From contig CAVUAF010000017.1 of NCBI GenBank assembly GCA_963739375.1, positions 62,001-126,000 of the forward strand: a stretch of 64,000 nt of DNA. The letters run 5' to 3'. This DNA is from CAVUAF01 sp963739375. Its GTDB lineage: Bacteria > Acidobacteriota > Terriglobia > Terriglobales > Acidobacteriaceae. The notes under the pieces were generated by a model, which was given only the letters and a program-made list of their open reading frames with translations, had not been told where the DNA came from and searched no databases. The translations under genes and the position numbers were made by a program. This document shows, piece after piece, positions 18,276 through 26,427 of this stretch (position 1 is the stretch's first letter; every line of letters starts with the position of its first letter).

Positions 18276-19484
18276 TCATGCCTCCAGGGCATCCGCGACC
18301 AGCTCCACGACGTCGCGGACCACCATCTTCTTTTCGCAGCCCGCTACCTTGAGCGCGTCTTCGAACCGCGAGATCTCATAAGGACAGGCCACCGCCAGCA
18401 CGTCGGCGCCCGTGGCCAGGGCTTCCCGGATGCGCCGCTCCGAAAGCCGCTCATGGTTCTTGGTCTTGTGGTAGGTATCCAGCCACATGCCGCCGCCGCC
18501 CCCGCCACAGCAGATGGCGTTGAGGCGGTTGTGCGTCATTTCCACCAGCTTCACGCCGGGAATCGCCTGCAGCAGCCTGCGGGGCTCCTCGTAGAAGCCG
18601 TTGTGACGCCCCATGCAGCAGTTATCGTGATAAGTGATGGTGTAGTCGGCCTTGTGCCTCAGCAGCGGCTTCAGGCGGTCCAGATATTGGGCCAGGAAGG
18701 GCACGGCCATCTTCAGTTCGTAGTTGAAGCCCGCCTTGCAGCGATAGCGAAAGGCGTCGTAGGCATGAGGACACGACGTTACGATGAAGTTGAACTTGTA
18801 CTTCCGGAAGACCCCCAGGATGTATTCCATCAGGGTGTCGTACAGTCCGTGCTCCCCCGCCAGGCGGCTGCACTCCCCGGCGCACCTCTCTTCGTTGCCC
18901 AGAATGGCGAAGTCAACCCCGAGGGCGTGGAAGACCCGGGCCGTCGCACGGGCGTTGTCCTGTCCACGGGGGTGATAGGAGGTGTAGCACTCCACGAACC
19001 ACAGGGCATCCACCGGCGCCGGGTTGTCGCTCAGGATGCGGACCGGCACCCCCGCCGTCTTCACCCAGGCCGCACGCTTGCGTGGCGATTCCCCCAGCGG
19101 GTTGCCGTAGCGCACCAGGTTCTCCAGCGCCTTCTGCAATTCCGCCGGCATCTCCGGCAGACCCTGGAGCACCTGCTGCTTCACCAGCGGCAGCAGTACC
19201 TCAGTGAGGTTGATTCCGCGCGGGCACTTGGCCTGACAGGCGTAGCAGGCGACGCAGTTCAGCAGGCTCTCGCTGGCGAAGACCTCCGCCAACTCACCCG
19301 CCCGCAGCATCCCGATGATGCGGCGCGGCGGGTAGTCCATCACCTCGCCATAGGGACAGGTGCCGGCGCAGGTCCCGCACTGGATGCAGGTCAGGACACG
19401 CCTGCCTTCGGGAAACCCCGACAGGTTGTCCAGGGTGAGTTGGCTGCCGGCAAGATCGGAGACACCAGAAACCGCGATGCCCAT
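18276..19484 (-). CDS. Soluble HdrD-like Fe-S protein (two [4Fe-4S] plus CCG domains)
   Basis: 402 residues from ATG 19484 (AGGAAGGG upstream; longer in-frame extension rejected). Two ferredoxin motifs lie near the N-terminus: CIQCGTCAGTCP (Cys33, 36, 39, 43) and CVACYACQAKCP (Cys77, 80, 83, 87). Two CCG-type regions follow: ECYTSYHPRG...LGNEERCAGECSRLAGEHG, and YHDNCCMGRHNGFYEE...AICCGGGGGGMWLD. The second is the canonical CCG pattern that holds the noncubane cluster in HdrB; the first is degenerate. This is an HdrC-HdrB fusion in layout, like HdrD or DsrK without a membrane part. As first gene of the operon it is the best candidate for the substrate-reducing subunit paired with HdrA. The natural substrate (a disulfide, a quinone via partners, or another acceptor) is unknown. 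Confidence 0.82.
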   Translation of the reverse strand: MGIAVSGVSDLAGSQLTLDNLSGFPEGRRVLTCIQCGTCAGTCPYGEVMDYPPRRIIGMLRAGELAEVFASESLLNCVACYACQAKCPRGINLTEVLLPLVKQQVLQGLPEMPAELQKALENLVRYGNPLGESPRKRAAWVKTAGVPVRILSDNPAPVDALWFVECYTSYHPRGQDNARATARVFHALGVDFAILGNEERCAGECSRLAGEHGLYDTLMEYILGVFRKYKFNFIVTSCPHAYDAFRYRCKAGFNYELKMAVPFLAQYLDRLKPLLRHKADYTITYHDNCCMGRHNGFYEEPRRLLQAIPGVKLVEMTHNRLNAICCGGGGGGMWLDTYHKTKNHERLSERRIREALATGADVLAVACPYEISRFEDALKVAGCEKKMVVRDVVELVADALEA

Positions 19485-20151
19485 AGCGCCCTTCCTCACG
19501 CAGACGCCGTCGCGGCCGCAGGTATACGGGCTGCGCCGCCCTGGGTCGCGGCGGACCCAAGGCGTTCGCGTCCGTTTGCTTCCAGGCGGGACCTCTGATC
19601 CGTACTTCCGCTCCGTACTTCCGCGCGCCCAGCGGGCGCGAGGCCATGAAGAGAGAAAAACAGACAAAAATAACCGCGGCGAGCTGTTTCGCCTGGAAGC
19701 GGGCCATAAGCGGCGTTTATTAGCGCTCGCAAAACCTACAGCCCCTATTGATCCTCCCCCGAGGGCCGGGGCGGTGCTGTGCCGCCGGTCACCTTTTCGT
19801 GTGACTGGTCACCCCAGCAAGTGAGCGGTGGGCGCCAGTTGCCGTGTGACATGGTTGCGCCGCCTCCGGGTCAGAACCTTCTGCTGGTCTCCAACAGAAG
19901 CCGCGGCGGAGAGAGAACCAGCCTCCTACCCCGCTTCCCCCTGCCGGAAAAACCTGCCGGATGACATCGCTGCCGCTCGGCAAAGGCGCCGTCCTTTCAG
20001 CCCGGTAAGAACGACGAATCCGGATACGGAGGCCGCTGGGTCCAACCTCTGCCCCGCACCGCCGTCCCGCCAGGCAGCCGCTCGCATCTCGCCCGTTGGT
20101 CATCACAGACACTCCCGCGACCTTGTGTTCCACTCGGGCCGGGAGGTCCTC
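19485..20151. promoter_or_regulatory. Divergent intergenic region with a GTGAC-TG-GTCAC palindrome
   Basis: This 667-base region lies between the redox operon (leftward) and the PH-like gene (rightward), so it must carry both promoters. A perfect inverted repeat GTGACTGGTCAC sits at 19801-19812, with another GGTCACC at 19787-19793, which could form a dyad operator. An A+T-rich stretch lies around 19650-19735. Open frames here look like G+C artefacts. Regulation of the operon by this palindrome is a guess from position. Confidence 0.35.
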
Positions 20152-20631
20152 ATGAGCGTGAAAGCGGAACTCAAGTTTCAACAGGAGCAGATGGCATTCG
20201 TCACCGAGAAGGGAATAATCCTGCCGGGGGAGCAGGTCCGGGCGGTGACCACCCTGTGGTCGCATTCGCAGCTGATCTTTTTTTTCGGACTACTGGCTCG
20301 TTTCCTCATGAAGCGCTACCTGGTCATCGTGACCGATCAACGCGTCATTTTCGTGCGCGTGCCCGCCTTCCTGGTGCACAGCACCAGCGCGTACTACGAC
20401 CACGTGGCGGCGGCCAGGCCGGTCATCCTTCGCCTCGAGGAACCCGCCGCCGAACAGCACCAGGTGGGCAACCCTGTTGCCCTGCCCCAGCCTTTCGCCG
20501 GCTTTACGGGGCGCCCGAAACTGCGCTCCGTATGTGGCCTGATGGCACAGCAGGCCTTCGACCTCGCCGCCGAGCCGTGCGCCCGCAAGGAGTCTTTGTC
20601 CAGGAGTGCGGCGGAGGCGGTAGTGTCCTAG
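20152..20631 (+). CDS. Hypothetical protein with PH-like N-terminus
   Basis: 159 residues from ATG 20152, with GGGAGG just upstream. The first ~75 residues (KFQQEQMAFVTEKGIILPGEQVRAVTTLW, then FFFGLLARFLMKRYLVIVTDQRVIFVRVP) resemble bacterial PH-like domains, in which a 'LPGE...TxQRV' pattern is common. The hydrophobic FFFGLLARFL is short for a full membrane helix. The C-terminal half (from about residue 80) is Ala/Pro/Arg-rich and less protein-like, so the frame may shift there. No function can be assigned. It stands alone between the redox operon and pepD. Confidence 0.5.
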   Translation: MSVKAELKFQQEQMAFVTEKGIILPGEQVRAVTTLWSHSQLIFFFGLLARFLMKRYLVIVTDQRVIFVRVPAFLVHSTSAYYDHVAAARPVILRLEEPAAEQHQVGNPVALPQPFAGFTGRPKLRSVCGLMAQQAFDLAAEPCARKESLSRSAAEAVVS

Positions 20632-20797
20632 GTCTGCGTTGCTGGCCCGCGTCACGGGCTTCGCGATCGCGGGAGGTTGTGGCAGGCGCCTTGCCTGGCG
20701 ACGGTGCGGCCGGTGAGATCTTCCTTCGCCTCCTTGCACAATGTGCAAACCTTGCGTTCAATACCAGAGGTGAAACTTTGTCGCCACGGAGCTACTC

Positions 20798-22246
20798 ATG
20801 ACCTCGGCACTCTTGGATCTTGAACCCAAGGCGGTTTGGAAACATTTTGCCGCGCTTTGCGGCATCCCGCGCGCCTCCACCAGGGAAGCCGCGGCGCGCG
20901 CGTACGTCCTGGCCCAGGCCGGCAGTCTCGGCCTGGAGGCCGTAGCCGACAAGGTCGGCAACCTGGTCATCCGCAAGCCTGCCCGCCCCGGACGCGAAGG
21001 CGCGCCGATGGCGCTCTTGCAGGGGCATCTCGACATGGTCTGCGAGAAGAACGAGGGCACAACCCATAACTTCGACTCCGACCCCATCACGGTCGTGCGC
21101 GACGGAGACTGGCTGCATGCCGACGGCACCACCCTGGGCGCCGACAACGGTATCGGCGTCTCCGCGGCGCTGGCCGTGATGGAGAGCGGCGACATCGCGC
21201 ACGGTCCGCTGGAGTTCCTTTTCACCATCGACGAGGAGAGCGGGTTGACCGGGGCCGCCGAATTCCCGGCTGGGCTGCTCCAGTCCAGGTACTTCTTCAA
21301 CCTTGATAACGAGGAGATTGGCACCCTGTGCATCGGCTGCTCCGGCGGGCTCAACACCACCGCGCGCCGTAAGCTGACGCTGCGCTCCGCACCCTCGGGC
21401 GCCGCGTGGCGCCTCAAGGTCTCCGGGCTGAAGGGCGGGCACTCCGGGGTGGATATTCATCTCGGCCGCGGCAATGCGTTGCGGATTCTGGGCCGCGTGC
21501 TGCAGGGCCTGCTCGACCGCCTGCCGGTCGCGATTGCCGAAATCAAGGGCGGCAATGCCCGCAACGTGATTCCCCGGGAAGCTTCCGCGCTGCTGGTTTT
21601 GCCGGACGCCCAGGAAAAGGAGCTGAAGTCGCTGGTGGCCGCCGCGGAAGCCGAAATCCAATCTGACCTGGGCGGCTTCGATCCCGGCTTGCGGATCACG
21701 GTCGAGCAAGAGGCGCCCCCCGGAGAAGTGCTGGAGGCAAGCGACGCGCAGCACACCGCGGACCTGCTGGCGACCCTGCCTCACGGCGTCCTGGCCATGA
21801 GCCCCGACATTGCCGGACTGGTGCAGACTTCCACCAACCTGGCGACCGCCGCCACCAAGGGCGGCGTGGTCGAGATCGGAACCAGCCAGCGCAGCGCCAT
21901 CGAGAGCAGCAAGCAGGCTGCCGCACGGATGGTGGCGACGGTGTGTCGCATGGCGGGGTTCGAGGTGGAGCGGGGCGCCGGCTATCCCGGTTGGAAGCCG
22001 GAGCCGAACAGCGAGATCGTGCGCAAGCTGCAAGCCACCCACCAGGAGCTGTTTGGCCAACCCGCGCGGCTGATGGCCATGCACGCCGGCCTGGAATGCG
22101 GCGTCATTGGAGAAAAGTATCCGGGCATGCAATTGGTATCCTTCGGCCCCACCATCGTCGATGTCCACAGCCCCAGTGAGCGCGTCCAGATCTCGACGGT
22201 GCAGACTTTCTGGGCCTTCCTCACAGGGGTGCTGGAGCGCATTTAA
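20798..22246 (+). CDS. pepD: Aminoacyl-histidine dipeptidase (PepD, M20 family)
   Basis: 482 residues. LLQGHLDMVCEKN contains the first zinc ligand (GHxDMVxE), and ADGTTLGADNGIGVSAALAVMES carries the bridging Asp in the TTLGADNGIG motif. The catalytic Glu lies in TIDEESGLTGA, and GLKGGHSGVDIHLGRGN is the PepD dimerisation/substrate loop. HAGLECGVIGEKYPG near the C-terminus carries the last His. The full-length pattern matches cytosolic Xaa-His dipeptidase (beta-alanyl-histidine dipeptidase), which hydrolyses a broad range of dipeptides with two zinc ions. It appears monocistronic, with the next gene 71 bases on. All catalytic motifs are intact. Confidence 0.93.
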   Translation: MTSALLDLEPKAVWKHFAALCGIPRASTREAAARAYVLAQAGSLGLEAVADKVGNLVIRKPARPGREGAPMALLQGHLDMVCEKNEGTTHNFDSDPITVVRDGDWLHADGTTLGADNGIGVSAALAVMESGDIAHGPLEFLFTIDEESGLTGAAEFPAGLLQSRYFFNLDNEEIGTLCIGCSGGLNTTARRKLTLRSAPSGAAWRLKVSGLKGGHSGVDIHLGRGNALRILGRVLQGLLDRLPVAIAEIKGGNARNVIPREASALLVLPDAQEKELKSLVAAAEAEIQSDLGGFDPGLRITVEQEAPPGEVLEASDAQHTADLLATLPHGVLAMSPDIAGLVQTSTNLATAATKGGVVEIGTSQRSAIESSKQAAARMVATVCRMAGFEVERGAGYPGWKPEPNSEIVRKLQATHQELFGQPARLMAMHAGLECGVIGEKYPGMQLVSFGPTIVDVHSPSERVQISTVQTFWAFLTGVLERI

Positions 22247-22317
22247 TCATTTGCGGGTTTCTCAGCCGCTGAAGGGCCATCTTTGTTCATCCGTTCGCAT
22301 GGCAAGGAGGCGGCGAT

Positions 22318-24080
22318 ATGAAATTGGGAAAACTGGCGTGCACTGTCCTGCTGTCGATGGCAGCGGTTCTCTTCGCGCAGGCGCCCTCCGAGAAGGGCCC
22401 TCAGGCCAGGCAGGGCCCGGCTGCCAAAGGGATGCCTGTGTCCGATGCGCCCATCCGCCTCGACCAGCAGCCGCCCGCCGAGCCACAGCCCGCTGTGACC
22501 TTCACCACCAGATCGGAACTGGTGCTGGTGCCGGTCCTGGTCAGGAAAGACAATGTTCACGTCCCCGGCCTGAAGAAAAGCGACTTCCGCGTGCTGGAGA
22601 ACGGCGTGGAGAAGAAGATCGCGATCTTTGAGGAAGTGCGGACCAGCAAGCCCAACGCGGTGGCGCCTCCCCCACTGGCGCCGGGGGAGTTCAGCAATGC
22701 CGCGGCGGCGGGCCAGACCGCGCCGCAGGGCCTGACCCTGATCGTTTTGTGCGGCTACTACGGTTCGATGACGAACCAGTACCGTGCGCAAGAGCAGTTG
22801 CTCAAGTATCTGGAAGGCTGGGCGAAGACGCGCGAGCCGATCTCGGTGATGGTCCTGAAGCCTTTTGGCGAGCTCTATTCGCTCTACGACTACACCAGCG
22901 ATCCCAACCTCCTGGTCGCGGCGGTGCGGAACATCGATGCCCGGAAAATCGCCAGCAAGCACGCGCGGATCGTCCCGCCCGATGCTTCCCAGGCGCCGCG
23001 CACGCCCGAGGCGCAGGCCATCGATCGCCTGACCACCGAGCTTTCCGATTTCCGCAGCTTTGGAGGATACACCTTGGGCGTAGATGCGGATCTCAACCTC
23101 GACTACGAGATTCTGGACACCATGCGCTGGCTGGCGCAGGCGTACGGCGGAATTCCCGGCCGGAAGTCACTGATCTGGGTGGATGCGCAGCTTCCAGACG
23201 TCGCCCCCTTCCTGGTCGGGTTAGCACCGTGCATCTTATCAAGCGTGACTATATTGAGCGCACCTGGAAGATGCTGAACGCCGGCAACATCGCGGTCTAT
23301 CCGATCGATTCGCGCGGCCTGGCGAATCCCTTGTTCAACATGGGCGGCGGATACGATAGCGGGGCGATGCAGCGCTTCAATCAGACTCAGAATAGTATGT
23401 GGTACTTCGCCGACGCTACCGGGGGAAGATACTTCACCAACCGCAACGACCTCGACAAAGCTTATGAATTGGCGGTCATGGATTCCGGGGACTCTTACCT
23501 GCTGGGCTACTACTTCAAGCGCGACCACACGCCGACGGCCAGGTCCAAAGACAAGAACTATCTGGACTACCGCAAGCTCCAGGTCAAAGTGGCGGTGAAA
23601 GGAGTGGAAGTCCAGGCGCGCCAGGGCTTTGCCGTCGGCGCGGGGACCGACCAGCAGGACCTGGCGAAGTCCGCTCGCGAGGAGGAAGCGACCGCCATTC
23701 GCTCGGAGCGCGATTACACCGCCATCCAGTTCAGCGGGAAGTGGGGTCCGGTCACCGCAGGCAAGGATGGGAAAAAGCTCGTGGAATTCGAATTGAAACT
23801 GCCGGCGGGATTCGCCCGGCTGGACGAGACCAATGGTAACCGCCTGGACGTGGATTTCGTCGTCGTGGCGAAAAGCCCAACCGGCGAAGTGGTCAGCCAG
23901 GCGTCGCGGCAATTGCAGGTCCGCATCCCTGCCCGGCAGCTGCCGCAGTATTTTAAGGCGGGCACCGTGTATCGCTATGTCCTGGAAGTGCCGCCGGGAG
24001 AATACACGGTGCGCTTCATCGTGCGCGACAACCTCACCGGCCAGATGGGAAGCGTGACGACGCCGCTGAAGGTCAGCTAA
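22318..24080 (+). CDS. VWFA-related acidobacterial-type secreted protein (single frameshift)
   Basis: ATG 22318 follows AAGGAGG. Residues 1-20 are a signal peptide (KLGKLACTVLLSMAAVLFAQ). LVLVPVLVRKDNVHVPGLKKSDFRVLENGVEKKI is the typical opening of the VWFA-related (TIGR03436-like) proteins abundant in Acidobacteriota. The VWA-like fold follows (TLIVLCGYYGSM..., GRKSLIWVDAQ), although the usual DxSxS metal site is poorly preserved. The frame breaks near 23218. It resumes with LIKRDYIERTWKMLNAGNIAVYPIDSRGL and a beta-rich C-terminal half with DSYLLGYYFK and VEVQARQGF. Joined, it gives ~587 residues. It is exported, with unknown ligand. Confidence 0.75.
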
Positions 24081-24109
24081 GGAGAACTCCACGAGGGCGC
24101 CAGCGCGCA

Positions 24110-24211
24110 GCTGTCGAAAATCTCTCGCCATTGGTGACCAATGGTGACGAGTTGGCGCTCAATTCGGAGGATTGGGCGCGGCTGCCGGTGGAAGTGCCTT
24201 CGATTCACTAA
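24110..24211 (+). pseudogene. Tyrosine recombinase C-terminal remnant, copy 1
   Basis: The frame reads AVENLSPLVTNGDELAL...VEVPSIH and stops at TAA 24209. It matches the last 34 codons of the better preserved copy near 26.7 kb, which continues from a LGHS...DIYT integrase core. The active-site part is missing here. It ends seven bases before the tRNA-like sequence, the usual place for an integrase at its attachment site. Confidence 0.6.
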
Positions 24212-24217
24212 CAAAAA

Positions 24218-24289
24218 TGGTAGGCACGTGGGGACTCGAACCCCAGACCTTCCCGGCAAGCCGGGACGCTCTAACCAACTGCGCCGTCG
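24218..24289 (-). pseudogene. tRNA-like remnant with abnormal anticodon arm, copy 1
   Basis: Read on the minus strand it has a near-normal D-loop segment (CAGTTGGTTAGAGC) and the same T-arm and 3' end as the intact tRNA-Val at 26.9 kb (GGGGTTCGAGTCCCC, CGTGCCTACCA). The anticodon arm is the perfect palindrome TCCCGGCTTGCCGGGA, which leaves no normal seven-base loop. The 5' acceptor strand does not pair with the 3' end. It is therefore probably not a working tRNA but an attachment-site relic. Confidence 0.6.
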
Positions 24290-24522
24290 ATCAGATCCTG
24301 AAGGCAGCGGTGCGACTTCCAGCTCTTCAGTTGCCGCTCTCGGCGCCGAGCCTCCTTCAGCGTTGCATATTCTTCCTGGTAGACGAGGTCCCAAGGTCCG
24401 CGATCGCGGGTGTACGTGCTGTGGCCTCGCTGGTGCTCAGCGAATCGGGCAACAACGTCCACGGCCGAACCGATGTAGAACTTCCCCGTGGAGCGGCTCC
24501 GCAGCACGTACAGGAACGGCAT
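24271..24522 (-). CDS. Small GIY-YIG domain nuclease
   Basis: 83 residues from ATG 24522 (MPFLYVLRSRSTGKFYIGSAVDVVARFAEHQRG...). The GIY and YIG elements appear as LYVL and FYIG. The conserved Arg is in VVARFAEH, and the acidic/charged C-terminal helix is YATLKEARRRERQLKSWK, as in the UPF0213/URI-like single-domain family. Members cut DNA with one metal ion, and many are carried by small mobile cassettes. The C-terminal residues DLIDGAVG and the stop codon are encoded by the 5' part of the tRNA-like sequence (24271-24289), so the gene runs into it. No strong ribosome binding site is seen. Upstream lies a second tRNA 3' fragment. Confidence 0.75.
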   Translation of the reverse strand: MPFLYVLRSRSTGKFYIGSAVDVVARFAEHQRGHSTYTRDRGPWDLVYQEEYATLKEARRRERQLKSWKSHRCLQDLIDGAVG

Positions 24523-24533
24523 TAGAAGATAAG

Positions 24534-24574
24534 TGGTAGGCCACGTGGGGACTCGAACCCCAGACCTCCACCGC
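24534..24574 (-). pseudogene. tRNA-Val 3' fragment (attachment-site relic)
   Basis: On the minus strand CGGTGGAGGTCTGGGG continues into TTCGAGTCCCCACG and GGCCTACCA. This is the 3' half of tRNA-Val(GAC) with one extra G in the acceptor strand. The 5' half is missing; upstream sequence is coding for the PIN-like gene's C-terminus. It marks a second integration boundary inside the island. Confidence 0.6.
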
Positions 24575-24580
24575 TGCTCG

Positions 24581-25123
24581 TTACGACTGTAAGCGGAATC
24601 CCAATCGGCGGCTCTGCTCGAGTGCCGCACCGTCGGTCAACCATTGAGCGCAGAGTTCATCCGCTCTGCACGGATTAACCCACATGATCGCGCCGAGTTC
24701 CCGCACTCGAGGTGCAGCCTCATCAAAAAGTGTGCGAACCGTCTCATCAAGAGAAACGACGGAGCAGCTGTGAGCGGCAGCAGCAGCAATGAGGTGAATA
24801 TCTTTCAGCATCGCTTCAAGGTCATTTGGTCCAAGTGCGAGACCGCGAATCCTCGCCTCAAGCGCGGCCGTATCCGGCTCCGGTGTCCGTACTACTTTTT
24901 TTCGTGCCTCCATAGAGACGAGCCATGTCCGAGAAAACCGAGAACGATGGTCCTTCCATTCAGCTGCGATCTTGGGTGTAAACACTAGCCGGTGGCAGAT
25001 GTCTAGAACAGATTTAAGGAATTCGCGACAGCTCCTAGCACATTCGTGCGTTGCATTCTCACCGCCAGAGGCGTGCGCGACAGACGCATCAATCACCAAG
25101 TCTCTGGCCATAGCCGCGCTCAC
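24581..25123 (-). CDS. PIN-like nuclease domain protein, partner of the adjacent ATPase
   Basis: 180 residues. The start is GTG 25123, overlapping the ATPase stop (GTGA); ATG 25111 is an alternative. DLVIDASVAHASGG near the N-terminus fits the first PIN aspartate. HECARSCREFL supplies a conserved Glu, and LGPNDLEAMLKDIHLIAAAAAHSCSVVSLDETVR contains the second and third acidic positions with the usual (D)xxLIAAAxxxxxxVVSLD pattern. PIN proteins are Mg-dependent ribonucleases, often toxins. No antitoxin-like gene lies beside it; the coupled partner is an ABC-type ATPase. The C-terminus runs up to the tRNA 3' fragment. Codon use is less G+C-biased than in neighbouring chromosomal genes. Recognition is by pattern; moderate certainty. 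Confidence 0.6.
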   Translation of the reverse strand: MSAAMARDLVIDASVAHASGGENATHECARSCREFLKSVLDICHRLVFTPKIAAEWKDHRSRFSRTWLVSMEARKKVVRTPEPDTAALEARIRGLALGPNDLEAMLKDIHLIAAAAAHSCSVVSLDETVRTLFDEAAPRVRELGAIMWVNPCRADELCAQWLTDGAALEQSRRLGFRLQS

Positions 25124-26427
25124 TTCTTCTGACGATCTTCCGCCGCGTCGAGAAACCTACTCTCCGCCTGCAGCCGAACATTGGCAAAATCCTCTGGCCA
25201 ATCGCCGAATCGGCCAGCATCGTCTAAGTCCGCTGTAATCACCTCGGTGCATCCTTCCTTGTTTCGTCTAAACCAATGAAGTTTGACGAGGTCTGGTGAC
25301 AAGCTTCCTTCTGCAACGAGAGCCTGCACTCCCAGCAAGAGCAAGTCACTATGCGTTTCAATGACGACCCTGACACCGCGTTTCGCGACATCGGCGAGGA
25401 CCCCTGCCATCGCGGTTTGTGCCTTCGGGTGCAGGTGAATCTCCGGTTGTTCGATGTAGACGATTTGCCCCGGCTTTTGCGCAGCTCCTAGCGCAACGAG
25501 GGCTGGCAGAGTCTGCGAGACGCCAAACCCGACATCCGCCAAGCTAACGAGGTCCCAAGCACCACCTCTGCTTGCATGGGTTAGGCGGCCCACCTGTAAA
25601 TCGACCTGCGTGTCATTGATCGGCGAGGCGGTTATCTTCCAAGTAAGACCCAGTTGTTCGAGATAAGCCCCGAGTTGTTCGAGCTTTGCTTTGTCTCTAA
25701 TCTGCCATTCCGAAATCACGCTCGCTACATACGTTTCAAAAGTACCGGGAAACGACGACTCAACGGCGGTTACGGGATACGTCCGCTCGGGGTTGCCGCG
25801 CAGTCCGGGGACATGGATAACGCTGCGAACATGCTCCTCAATGAGGTCACCCGGCGAATAGCCATACAAAATGACGGTGCGGTCCTGTTTTGGCACTTGC
25901 GACTCGTAAACGATGCTCAGATTGCAGCGGTTACGGATGACTCTCCACACTCCTCGGAACCTTGACTCGACCATAGTGCGAATGGGCTTGGGAATAATTT
26001 CGCTGGCTTCGGCAGGAGGCATGTCGCGCTTAATGACTGCCCGCTCTCCGTCGACCGTGACCTCTTGGCGGTCAAGGTCGAGGCCGCGCCGCGGATTTCG
26101 CTGGTATACATATTTGAAAATATTCGGCCCGGACTCGACCGTCACCGAGAACAAGCGACGGGCGTCCTCCTTTGCGCACTTAGAGAACAGCTGCTCGGCG
26201 GAAGTGAAGCGGACATTCGGCCCGCTGAAAAGCAGGGAACCTGGATCATAGCTAGCCTCCAAGGTCTGCTTGAGCATTAACAGAGGCTGCATGATGCTAG
26301 ATTTTCCCGAACTATTCGCTCCAGCTAGAATTGTAAGCGGGCGAATGTCGATGCGTTGCTCGCGAGCAACTGATTTGTATCCGTCGACGGCTATGCCGGT
26401 GATACCGGATTTGGCGTTTGCTCTCAT
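25120..26427 (-). CDS. AAA/ABC-type ATPase of the OLD/RecF-like (DUF3696/AAA_15/21) group
   Basis: About 435 residues. ATG 26427 is preferred because AAGGAA lies upstream; ATG 26451 would add eight residues. The N-terminal part ITGIAVDGYKSVAREQRIDIRPLTILAGANSSGKSSIMQPLLMLKQ holds the Walker A GANSSGKSS and a following Q-rich helix. The C-terminal part has IVYIEQPEIHLHPKAQTAMAGVL (Walker B, with Glu-Gln in place of the usual Asp-Glu) and VVIETHSDLLLLGV (H-loop). The middle is an insertion with no recognised fold, and there is no Toprim domain as in OLD. ATPases of this type sense phage or DNA states in several defence systems and switch an effector encoded beside them. The coupled PIN gene is the obvious effector. 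Lower G+C supports transfer. Confidence 0.8.
   Translation of the reverse strand: MRANAKSGITGIAVDGYKSVAREQRIDIRPLTILAGANSSGKSSIMQPLLMLKQTLEASYDPGSLLFSGPNVRFTSAEQLFSKCAKEDARRLFSVTVESGPNIFKYVYQRNPRRGLDLDRQEVTVDGERAVIKRDMPPAEASEIIPKPIRTMVESRFRGVWRVIRNRCNLSIVYESQVPKQDRTVILYGYSPGDLIEEHVRSVIHVPGLRGNPERTYPVTAVESSFPGTFETYVASVISEWQIRDKAKLEQLGAYLEQLGLTWKITASPINDTQVDLQVGRLTHASRGGAWDLVSLADVGFGVSQTLPALVALGAAQKPGQIVYIEQPEIHLHPKAQTAMAGVLADVAKRGVRVVIETHSDLLLLGVQALVAEGSLSPDLVKLHWFRRNKEGCTEVITADLDDAGRFGDWPEDFANVRLQAESRFLDAAEDRQKK

Noticed and set aside
19496..19732. Small secreted protein upstream of the redox operon
   Set aside because: A hydrophobic start is followed by Arg/Ala-rich sequence with no ribosome binding site, overlapping the presumed promoter region.
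24218..24289. Functional tRNA-Gly (GCC) on the minus strand
   Set aside because: GCC is present, but the anticodon arm is a closed palindrome without a seven-base loop and the 5' acceptor strand does not pair with the 3' end.
25120..26427. PARIS AriA or OLD-family nuclease
   Set aside because: No Toprim domain in the protein or in the next gene; the partner looks like PIN, so neither name fits.
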